NCBI GenBank assembly: GCA_946187605.1 | Contig: CAMHRH010000052.1 | Span: 1-6,020, forward strand | From: an uncultured Candidatus Saccharibacteria bacterium | Lineage (GTDB): Bacteria > Patescibacteriota > Saccharimonadia > Saccharimonadales > Saccharimonadaceae | Direction of reading: 5' to 3' | Length of the DNA: 6,020 nt | Part shown: piece by piece, positions 1 through 5,982 of the stretch | How the letters are laid out: each line of letters begins with the position of its first letter | How positions within the stretch are numbered: the first letter of the stretch is position 1 | Notes under the pieces: model-generated | What the model was told of the DNA's origin: nothing | The model's database searches: none | The model's input: only the letters and a program-made list of their open reading frames with translations | Made by a program: the position numbers and the translations under genes

Positions 1-15
1 CGTCAAAAGAACTAA
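1..15 (+). CDS. possible 3' end of a plus-strand gene (last four codons and stop)
   Basis: In frame 1 the window opens with codons for Arg-Gln-Lys-Asn followed by TAA at 13-15. The stop lies five bases before a strong hairpin terminator, which is where the end of a convergent gene would be expected. The other two plus frames run through the hairpin, which makes them poorer candidates. Four codons carry no functional information, so this is a positional inference only. Confidence 0.3.
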   Translation, partial: RQKN

Positions 16-20
16 TTATG

Positions 21-55
21 AAAAAGAAGTCACGCACATGTCGCGACTTCTTTTT
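21..55. terminator. bidirectional rho-independent terminator
   Basis: A perfect 11-bp inverted repeat pairs AAAAAGAAGTC (21-31) with GACTTCTTTTT (45-55). The 13-nt interior can add two more C-G pairs after one mismatch. On either strand the transcript has a GAAGTC/GACTTC stem running into five U residues, the intrinsic-terminator pattern. The stem begins three bases beyond the stop codon of the minus-strand metallophosphoesterase (58-60), so it very probably ends that operon. It could also stop a convergent plus-strand gene ending at 15. Confidence 0.85.
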
Positions 56-57
56 GA

Positions 58-1020
58 TTAATGATTGAGGGATTCGTATTTTTTGTGGATGTCTGGTTTA
101 CGAGCGTGAAGTGGGTTTTTGTCTAGTTCGAGCGTAGCTATGTTGATGGGGAAGGCAGCGTTTAGGAATTTGAGTTTGCGCGCCGAATCGCTAATGGTTG
201 TTGCGGCGCCGCAGATGATATGGTTGCCATAAAGCCCGGCACGGGCGTGTTCTGGAAAAAGTTTCGCGTTGCCTGGTGCGGATATGCCGCGGTCGGAGCG
301 CCAAAAGTCATTAAGGATTGGCGGTACGGCACCATTATGCGAGTGGCCGGAGATAGTGAAGTCGAAGTTATCGAAATAGGCGCTAATTTCTTCGTCGAAA
401 AGATGAAATGGGGAATGAATTAGCGCTATCTTCACTTTATTTTTTTGGAGGTTGCTGAGCAATTTGGAGGGGATTTCGCGAAGATCGTGCAGCATAATAC
501 TACGGTCTTCTATGGCTATATTAGTATCCGAAGAATCGGCTAGGTTATAGTAGTCCGGGCTCTGCGTGAAGCCAAAGACATAGACTCGGTTGTCTTCGTA
601 AATAGAATTGTTTAGTAGGTGAACGTTTGTGAGCGAATTGATCTGCCCGATGATTGGAGCAGGGTTTTCAATTTTCCACGGGTAGCGGCCGAAGAATTTT
701 GGCTTTTGGTTATGATTAATGCGATAGAAATCGTGATTGCCAAGACTGATGATAGTTGGTGCGATTTCGCCAAGATTTTCGAGCCAAGAAAGAAGGCGCA
801 GTAATTCGTGATTACTATCTATCGCGTCTAGGTAATCGATGAGGTCGCCCGGAATAATGATGTAGTCTGGGTGCTTGGACTTTGCGGCGCTAGCAATTTT
901 GCCGAGCGTTTCACTAGTGATACTTGGCGAAAAATGAATATCGCTGGCCAAGAAAAAGCAGAGGGGCTTTTTGCAGTTCTGATTGTAGGCGCGATAGCGG
1001 ATGTCATAGAAAGTTTTCAT
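58..1020 (-). CDS. calcineurin-like metallophosphoesterase
   Basis: This 320-residue protein has the full set of calcineurin-like metal-binding motifs in order: D27-x-H29 (SDIHFS), G58-D59 (PGDLID), G94-N95-H96-D97, H202 (IHSPF) and G225-H226-S227-H228. These residues hold two divalent metal ions that hydrolyse a phosphoester; the substrate cannot be read from sequence. The C-terminal part, with a GLYG stretch and a closing beta-rich region, recalls YkuE/YaeI-like single-domain phosphoesterases. There is no signal peptide or membrane segment, so a cytoplasmic location is inferred. The ATG at 1020-1018 lies 6 nt after the stop of the upstream protease gene. No Shine-Dalgarno sequence is visible before it, so translation probably depends on coupling to the upstream gene. 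A hairpin terminator follows directly. The family call is secure, the specific function unknown. Confidence 0.9.
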   Translation of the reverse strand: MKTFYDIRYRAYNQNCKKPLCFFLASDIHFSPSITSETLGKIASAAKSKHPDYIIIPGDLIDYLDAIDSNHELLRLLSWLENLGEIAPTIISLGNHDFYRINHNQKPKFFGRYPWKIENPAPIIGQINSLTNVHLLNNSIYEDNRVYVFGFTQSPDYYNLADSSDTNIAIEDRSIMLHDLREIPSKLLSNLQKNKVKIALIHSPFHLFDEEISAYFDNFDFTISGHSHNGAVPPILNDFWRSDRGISAPGNAKLFPEHARAGLYGNHIICGAATTISDSARKLKFLNAAFPINIATLELDKNPLHARKPDIHKKYESLNH

Positions 1021-1026
1021 TGTGAG

Positions 1027-4000
1027 CTATTGTGATGGTGTATTCGGATATAAGGTTACTAGGGCATTGAAGTAGTTTTCTGGGAATGCAGTAAATGTGT
1101 AAGTCATATTTGTAATTTCTAGCTTGGTCTCGATTGGTTCTGAGTCTGGGTAAAATTCTAGGTATGATGCGTCGGGTGCAATATAGCAATTTTTGTTGAT
1201 AGAATGTGCGATAATTGCGCGAGAGCGGGCGTCTTTGGCATAGATGCGGTTATTAGTGTCTGCATGCATGTCTTCGATTTTTCCGGTGAGAGTGCGAGTC
1301 GTTGGCTGAGAGATATGGTCTTCATATAAAAGAAAGCTATCGATTGAATCGTTGTCGAAAAGCATATCTGGCAGATAAAGGTAGTTATTGTTGCGCTGAC
1401 TATAGTCGAAGGGCTGATTAGTGCGCATTGTAGTGAATAGCTTATTTATGTCGGCATTTTTGATTCCTTTGAATGTAAATGACTTAAGAGAAGAATCCCC
1501 AGCGGCAACGACTGATTCTAAGACATGATTGATTTTCTCGTCATCCGCAATGATGTTATCTAAATTAAACCAACTAGTATTTGGCGTATTGATGAATAAA
1601 TCATTAATATCTGAACCAGACAGATTGATGCCTTCTAATGATTCGCTTGCAAGTTCACCAGTAAGCGGTGTTTTCATGTCGCTTACGGATAATGAATAAA
1701 GGTTAGAGAGGTTGCCGATATCGTGTAATGGTTCGGTTATGTTGTTGCGTGATAAGTCTAGGCTGCTGATTTTTCCCGATTTTGTCTCGATAAGACTGGA
1801 AATGTCTGTAATCTTTGTGCCAGATAAGTCGATAAAAGAGACGTCCTTTAGGTGCTCGATGCCACTTTCGACTGGGCTATTATTCAGAGAGATAAACTCA
1901 AGCGATGGGGCATTGAAATCGCCGATAGTAGTAATTAGATTATTGCTAACGGTGAGGCTATGAGTGCTTAAGGGGATATACGATAGTTCTTTGATCTTAT
2001 TATTAGCTAGGTTCAGGCTAAGCGTGATTTGTTTATTTATGCCGCCGAAGATGTCAAGAGAGTCAATATTATTATTTTTAGCGATAAGGCTCAATCGTTC
2101 GCAACTGTAGTCGCAATAATAATATTCATCGTCTCCTGATACGTCTGGAGTTTCGTAGATAGTGAGATTATTGATTGCGCTATAGTCTGAGAGTGACGGG
2201 TTGTCTGATACGTCTAAGTAGCTCACTTCGCTTGGTAAGCCGTTTATTGATGTGAGTAAATTTTCGGAAACGTCGAGCATTTTTACATACGTGTTGCCCG
2301 AGAAGGATGTTAGATCAGTGAGTGAATTATTTTTTGCGGTAATATCACGGAAAGAATCGGGTAGTCTATTATAGTCGCTAAAGTTTGGATTATTGGAAAT
2401 ATCTATTGTTGCGGTCGTTTCATAATCGTCGTTTTTTGGCCAGATGATATTTAGCTGCGAGGCTTCTTTCAAATTATTACCCACTAAACTAATGTAGTAT
2501 AGCGGTGTGCCCGAAATGCTATATGTTTGTATGTCTGGATTATTATCTAGCGATAAGTTAACAATATTACTGTTTGCAATAGTTAAGTTGCCCGATAGAT
2601 GGCAATCATTACAGTGGAATGTATCGATACTTGAATTTGTAAAAAAGTCTGGTGAGATTGTATTAATAGGATTACCCGACAGGTCTAAATAGTAGATTTT
2701 ATTGGCATTTTTTATGAAAGATAAATCGGAAATATTGTTATTCTTGAGGCTGATAATGTATGTGTTTTCGATAATAGTAGCGATTTGCTCTAGGTCCGAG
2801 CTCGTGATTGCTAGATTGTCTAGATTAATCTCATGGGCCTGTTTTATTGCGACTGGCGTTAGATACTGCTTGCCGTCGACTTCCTTAATATAGCTACGAT
2901 ATTGCTGATAAAGTTTATCGTGGAGTTTTTGGTTGGAGACAGTATTAAGGTCTAGGGCATCGTCTAGATTTAGGGACAAAATGCCACTTATATTTCGACC
3001 TACATAAATATCGTCATAGTAGTAATAGTAGATGCCGTTTTCTCCGTTCTGTTCTCCCCAAGAATTTTGTACGATGTAGGCGCCGTCATGTTTCGGGGCA
3101 TTTTTCGTGTCTCCCCCGTGTTCATCGATCCATTTTTGAACTGGATAATTGTCGTCCCAACCGACAATCGCCATAGCATGTGGGTTCATATTGCAGTCCA
3201 CGATATCACTATTTCCGTTGCAGTATATTGTAGTTGTCGCGATTGGCGCCTGTGCGCTAAAATAGAGTGCGCCATTTAGCATAATATGCCGCTTTACCGT
3301 GTCGCGAAAGATAGCTTTTTCCTCGTCGCTTCCTAGGCTGTAGTAGTTCGGGAAATCAATTGTTTTTGTGACATTAAGCGTCGGAGTGGCAGAAAAAAGT
3401 TCTAAGATTTCTGCATCTTTTTTACCGTAGGGATGGTAGGGATCTTCCTCGATTTCCGGATAAGGCCCGCCAGTGGTTTCATCTATTAATCCGGAGTGCG
3501 CGAAATGTCTTTCGGCTTCAGTAAATGAACCGCCATCGTGGAGCTTTCGATCGCCATACATTTTTTTTGATAGAGCGTAGTCGAGATACAGTTCAGACAA
3601 ATCGAGGTTCTCGTCGTAACCGTGTAGTTTTGCGAACGATTCAACGGCGAGCAGGGTGGCGAAATCCCAACAGAGTCCATATCGCCGTTGGTCGCGAATT
3701 GGGAGGTTGATGATTTCTTTTAGATTAAAGCTGCTGGGGATATTAATGAGCTGCTCGACTTGCTCCTGCTTCTTCTCGTCTTGATTAAGACTGTCGATTT
3801 CTTCTTGCTGTTCGTCGCCGATTTCGTCAATAACTTCTGAAGGTGGGTCGATTTTGCGTGGCACTACTTCGAGTTTGTCTTTTTCCTCGTCGCTTAATTC
3901 TAGGTATTTTTTGTATTCCTCTGAGTATATATCTTGAACTTGTTCACTATCAGTGTTGTCGTCTTTTTGACCGATTCCTAATATTTTTTTATCTCTGTCG

Positions 4001-4143
4001 GAAAAGCGGTCATCGAGCGACGTGGCGGCTGTAGGCTCTTTCTTGTTTGATTGATATTGAATGTAGGCGAAGATACTGCCGCATATTGCGATTATTGCTA
4101 TTGCGGATAGTATGCCAAGCGCGATTTTTTGGCCTTTTTTCAT
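1027..4143 (-). CDS. membrane-anchored C1 (papain-type) cysteine peptidase with leucine-rich repeats
   Basis: This 1038-residue protein has several parts. Residues 1-6 are basic and 7-28 form a hydrophobic anchor. C21 is preceded by Ile, so it is not a normal lipobox and a single-pass anchor is inferred. Residues 40-135 are a charged, probably coiled linker. Residues about 139-395 form a C1 peptidase domain: Q152 (oxyanion hole), C158 in GLCWDFA, H322 in NPHAMAIVGW and N360 in VQNSWG, so the catalytic set is complete. The roughly 20 extra residues between His and Asn match my recollection of bacterial C1 peptidases. Residues about 460-905 hold 17-19 leucine-rich repeats. Residues 906-1038 are unrecognised, with no LPXTG sorting signal. 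Cysteine pairs C308/C317, C511/C514 and C677/C681 suggest disulfides outside the membrane. The ATG start is supported by GGGAG six bases upstream and a good promoter. Target proteins are unknown; a cell-surface role in digestion or host contact is inference. Confidence 0.9.
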   Translation of the reverse strand: MKKGQKIALGILSAIAIIAICGSIFAYIQYQSNKKEPTAATSLDDRFSDRDKKILGIGQKDDNTDSEQVQDIYSEEYKKYLELSDEEKDKLEVVPRKIDPPSEVIDEIGDEQQEEIDSLNQDEKKQEQVEQLINIPSSFNLKEIINLPIRDQRRYGLCWDFATLLAVESFAKLHGYDENLDLSELYLDYALSKKMYGDRKLHDGGSFTEAERHFAHSGLIDETTGGPYPEIEEDPYHPYGKKDAEILELFSATPTLNVTKTIDFPNYYSLGSDEEKAIFRDTVKRHIMLNGALYFSAQAPIATTTIYCNGNSDIVDCNMNPHAMAIVGWDDNYPVQKWIDEHGGDTKNAPKHDGAYIVQNSWGEQNGENGIYYYYYDDIYVGRNISGILSLNLDDALDLNTVSNQKLHDKLYQQYRSYIKEVDGKQYLTPVAIKQAHEINLDNLAITSSDLEQIATIIENTYIISLKNNNISDLSFIKNANKIYYLDLSGNPINTISPDFFTNSSIDTFHCNDCHLSGNLTIANSNIVNLSLDNNPDIQTYSISGTPLYYISLVGNNLKEASQLNIIWPKNDDYETTATIDISNNPNFSDYNRLPDSFRDITAKNNSLTDLTSFSGNTYVKMLDVSENLLTSINGLPSEVSYLDVSDNPSLSDYSAINNLTIYETPDVSGDDEYYYCDYSCERLSLIAKNNNIDSLDIFGGINKQITLSLNLANNKIKELSYIPLSTHSLTVSNNLITTIGDFNAPSLEFISLNNSPVESGIEHLKDVSFIDLSGTKITDISSLIETKSGKISSLDLSRNNITEPLHDIGNLSNLYSLSVSDMKTPLTGELASESLEGINLSGSDINDLFINTPNTSWFNLDNIIADDEKINHVLESVVAAGDSSLKSFTFKGIKNADINKLFTTMRTNQPFDYSQRNNNYLYLPDMLFDNDSIDSFLLYEDHISQPTTRTLTGKIEDMHADTNNRIYAKDARSRAIIAHSINKNCYIAPDASYLEFYPDSEPIETKLEITNMTYTFTAFPENYFNALVTLYPNTPSQ
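1429..2766 (-). repeat. leucine-rich repeat coding region of the C1 peptidase (protein-level repeats)
   Basis: Residues about 460-905 contain 17-19 units of about 19-24 residues on the pattern x-L-x-L-S-x-N-x-I-x-x-I. Clear units include YYLDLSGNPINTI (484), ISLKNNNISDLSFI (463), LDVSENLLTSINGL (623), LDVSDNPSLSDY (643), LNLANNKIKELSYI (710), FIDLSGTKITDIS (769) and SSLDLSRNNITEPL (792). Several units are longer and irregular, for instance near residues 560-577 and 660-682, where the pair C677/C681 sits. The repeats differ from one another, so the array is old rather than recently expanded. LRR arrays of this kind form curved binding surfaces for other proteins or glycans. Confidence 0.8.
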
Positions 4144-4148
4144 ATTTA

Positions 4149-4154
4149 TCTCCC
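4149..4154 (-). promoter_or_regulatory. ribosome-binding site of the C1 peptidase-LRR gene
   Basis: Read on the minus strand, GGGAGA (4154 to 4149) is followed by five bases and then the ATG at 4143. The GGGAG core with a spacer of about six bases is a good Shine-Dalgarno match and supports this ATG as the start. Confidence 0.7.
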
Positions 4155-4171
4155 AAGCTTTTCTTAATATG

Positions 4172-4200
4172 ATTATAGGCGTGAGCGTTATGTTAGTCTA
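4172..4200 (-). promoter_or_regulatory. sigma70-type promoter of the peptidase-phosphoesterase operon
   Basis: On the minus strand a perfect TATAAT -10 box (4177 to 4172) lies 17 bases downstream of TAGACT (4200 to 4195), which matches four of six bases of TTGACA. Spacing is optimal. The predicted start is an A near 4165, giving a leader of about 22 nt that includes the GGGAGA ribosome-binding site. No operator-like inverted repeat overlaps it clearly. Confidence 0.65.
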
Positions 4201-4284
4201 GGCAAAAATGCGTCATTCTCGTGTTATGCGCTAGGTATGGTGGTTTGCGCAAGTATTACAACACTAAATATGGAATGTCAATGC

Positions 4285-4313
4285 TTGTGCTTGTTGCGAA
4301 AATAGAGTATTCT
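4285..4313 (+). promoter_or_regulatory. candidate pyrG promoter
   Basis: TTGTGC (4285-4290) and TATTCT (4308-4313) are 17 bases apart and match the sigma70 boxes at three and four of six positions. The start would fall near 4320. The -35 box sits inside a short tandem repeat, GCTTGT twice at 4283-4294. A competing -10 candidate, TATTAA at 4323-4328, would place the start at the GGGC of 4335-4338 but lacks a recognisable -35 box. Sequence alone does not decide between them. Confidence 0.35.
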
Positions 4314-4334
4314 TGGGGTGTGTATTAATGGGTA

Positions 4335-4357
4335 GGGCAAGATAAGGAGGTGTGCCC
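4335..4357 (+). promoter_or_regulatory. possible leader hairpin with the pyrG ribosome-binding site in its loop
   Basis: GGGCA (4335-4339) is exactly complementary to TGCCC (4353-4357), giving a GC-rich 5-bp stem whose 13-nt loop contains the whole AAGGAGG (4344-4350). The ATG follows three bases after the stem. The structure could affect ribosome access. A 5-bp match within a leader this short can easily arise by chance, so the call is tentative. Confidence 0.25.
4343..4352 (+). promoter_or_regulatory. strong pyrG ribosome-binding site that decides the start codon
   Basis: TAAGGAGGTG is complementary over ten bases to the usual 3' end of 16S rRNA. The GTG at 4352 opens the longer frame but overlaps this site and so cannot be its start codon. 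The in-frame ATG at 4361 is ten bases beyond GGAGG, a workable spacing, and is taken as the true start. Confidence 0.85.
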
Positions 4358-4360
4358 AAG

Positions 4361-5953
4361 ATGAAAACAAAAACGAAATATATATTTGTGACCGGTGGCG
4401 TGATCTCTGGCGTCGGCAAGGGTATTATGGCGGCCAGTATTGGCGCTATTTTAAAGGCGAAGGGGCTGAAGGTTTCGATGCAAAAGTGCGATCCGTATTT
4501 TAATGTCGATGCTGGTCTATTGAACCCGCGTGAGCATGGCGAATGTTATGTGACGCATGATGGCGCAGAGACGGACTTGGACTTGGGGCATTATGAACGC
4601 TTTCTAGATGTCGAGATGACAGGTGATTCGATTTGGACTTCGGGCAAGCTCTATAAGCGCATGATTGATGATGAGCGTGCCGGAAAATTTGGCGGCAAGA
4701 CCGTGCAGTTAGTGCCGCACGTGACTGGTTTAGTGCAGCAAACTTTTATTGAGAACGCGAAGCATTTTGACTCAGATGTGCATATTGTAGAGATAGGGGG
4801 AACGGTAGGTGATCTTGAGGGGTCGCACTTTATTGAAGCGATTCGCGAATTTCCTTCTAAAGTTGGGCGCGAGAATTGTTTGTTTGTGCATGTTTGCTAC
4901 GTGCCATGGTTATCGACTTCGGAAGAGTTTAAAACGAAACCGGCGCAGAATTCGTTACGTGATTTACGTGAATTTGGCATTATTCCAGATATGGTCGTCG
5001 CGCGTATGGATGTCGATAAGGTGATTAAGGCGCCGCATGTGGCAAAGAAATTGGCGACTTTTTGCGGCGTGGCGGAAGATGCTGTAGTTTTGATGCCGGA
5101 TGCGAAGTCGGTATATGAGGTGCCGCTAAACGCTGTAAAAGGTGGTGTTTTGGCGCCACTTGAGCGTTTTATCGATCACGGCGATCCAGACATGACGGAG
5201 TGGGAAAAATTAGTAAAGAGTATCGAAGCAAAACCGAAGAAGACAGTTAAGATTGGTCTTGTTGCGAAGTATATCGACAACACGGATACGTATTTGTCAG
5301 TAACTGAGGCCTTGAAAGCGGCGGCATGGAAGAATGGTGTTGGTCTTGATACGGTTTGGATTAATGCCGAAGAAGCGTCGGTACGAGACTTTGAACAGGT
5401 AGATGGAATATTGGTGCCGGGTGGTTTTGGCGTGCGTGGTGTTGAAGGAAAAGTTGCAGCTGCGGAATATTGTTTGAAGAATAATAAGCCATATCTAGGT
5501 ATCTGTCTCGGTTTGCAGACGGCGGTGATTGCGGCGGCGCGAATCGGTGGGCTCGATGGCGCGAATTCGGAAGAATTTGATGCGCCGGAAGGCAAGAATG
5601 TTGTTTATATTATGGAAGGACAGAAGGGCAAAGAAAGTACTGGTGGTACGATGCGCTTAGGTGACTATCCTGCGAAGTTGACGAAAGGGTCAAAAATTGC
5701 AGAGATTTATGGTAGCGAAAAGGTCGTTGAGCGCCATCGTCATCGCTATGAGGTGAATCAGAAGTTCATGAAGCAAATAAATGCTGGCGGCCTAACAGTG
5801 TCGGGCTTGTCTCCAGATGGTAAGTTGGTTGAGTTTGTTGAGGGAACGGAATGTGATTACTTTGTGGCAACGCAGGCGCATCCGGAATTTCGCTCTCGAC
5901 CATATCGGGCACACCCGTTGTTTGATGGCCTAATTAAGGCGGCAAGTAAATAG
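4361..5953 (+). CDS. pyrG: CTP synthase (glutamine-hydrolysing)
   Basis: This enzyme makes CTP from UTP, ATP and glutamine, the last step of pyrimidine nucleotide synthesis, in the cytoplasm, normally as a tetramer. Its 530 residues are near the usual length (545 in E. coli). The N-terminal synthase domain (about 1-270) has the P-loop GGVISGVGKG (12-21), the DGAETDLDLGHYERF motif with Mg-binding D74, VEIGGTVGDLE with E144, and the UTP-site loop KTKPAQ (191-196). The C-terminal class I glutamine amidotransferase domain (about 297-530) has GGFGVRG (354-360), nucleophile C382 in GICLGLQ, RHRHRYEVN, and H507/E509 in QAHPEF, so both active sites look intact. Oddities are KTKPAQNS where most enzymes have KTKPTQHS, and STGGTMRLG where DLGGTMRLG is usual. 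The ATG at 4361 is chosen over GTG 4352 because the ribosome-binding site overlaps the GTG. The gene stands alone between a divergent operon and a terminator. Confidence 0.97.
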   Translation: MKTKTKYIFVTGGVISGVGKGIMAASIGAILKAKGLKVSMQKCDPYFNVDAGLLNPREHGECYVTHDGAETDLDLGHYERFLDVEMTGDSIWTSGKLYKRMIDDERAGKFGGKTVQLVPHVTGLVQQTFIENAKHFDSDVHIVEIGGTVGDLEGSHFIEAIREFPSKVGRENCLFVHVCYVPWLSTSEEFKTKPAQNSLRDLREFGIIPDMVVARMDVDKVIKAPHVAKKLATFCGVAEDAVVLMPDAKSVYEVPLNAVKGGVLAPLERFIDHGDPDMTEWEKLVKSIEAKPKKTVKIGLVAKYIDNTDTYLSVTEALKAAAWKNGVGLDTVWINAEEASVRDFEQVDGILVPGGFGVRGVEGKVAAAEYCLKNNKPYLGICLGLQTAVIAAARIGGLDGANSEEFDAPEGKNVVYIMEGQKGKESTGGTMRLGDYPAKLTKGSKIAEIYGSEKVVERHRHRYEVNQKFMKQINAGGLTVSGLSPDGKLVEFVEGTECDYFVATQAHPEFRSRPYRAHPLFDGLIKAASK

Positions 5954-5955
5954 AA

Positions 5956-5978
5956 AAATCCCCCGAAAAGGGGGATTT
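5956..5978. terminator. bidirectional rho-independent terminator after pyrG
   Basis: AAATCCCCC (5956-5964) pairs with GGGGGATTT (5970-5978) in a perfect 9-bp stem closed by the 5-nt loop GAAAA, starting two bases after the pyrG stop codon. On the plus strand it is followed by CTAATT, a weak U-tract. On the minus strand the stem runs into ATTTTTC, a better one. It probably ends pyrG and a convergent minus-strand gene entering from the right. Confidence 0.8.
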
Positions 5979-5982
5979 CTAA

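Noticed and set aside
18..68. 16-codon plus-strand ORF starting at ATG 18
   Set aside because: It runs through the terminator hairpin and into the 3' end of the phosphoesterase gene, with no ribosome-binding site. It reads as an accident of the repeat sequence.
220..804. Two plus-strand open frames (67 and 61 codons) across the phosphoesterase gene
   Set aside because: They are complementary-strand shadows of a gene with all its catalytic motifs.
1712..4034. Several 60-83 codon plus-strand open frames within the peptidase-LRR gene
   Set aside because: All are antisense to a long, domain-supported coding sequence, none has a ribosome-binding site and none shows a recognisable motif.
1027..4143. 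Lipoprotein signal in the C1 peptidase anchor (C21)
   Set aside because: The residues before C21 are I-A-I. A lipobox needs a small residue (Gly, Ala or Ser) just before the Cys, so a plain membrane anchor is more likely.
4208..4234. Eight-codon plus-strand ORF in the divergent intergenic region
   Set aside because: It has no Shine-Dalgarno sequence and lies upstream of any plausible pyrG transcript start.
4352..4360. GTG at 4352 as the start of pyrG
   Set aside because: It overlaps the Shine-Dalgarno sequence. The ATG at 4361 is properly spaced and gives an N-terminus close to other CTP synthases.
5176..5595. 139-codon open frame on the minus strand inside pyrG
   Set aside because: It lies wholly antisense to a clearly conserved CTP synthase, shows no recognisable domain and has a Pro/Ala/Ser-rich composition typical of a complementary-frame shadow.
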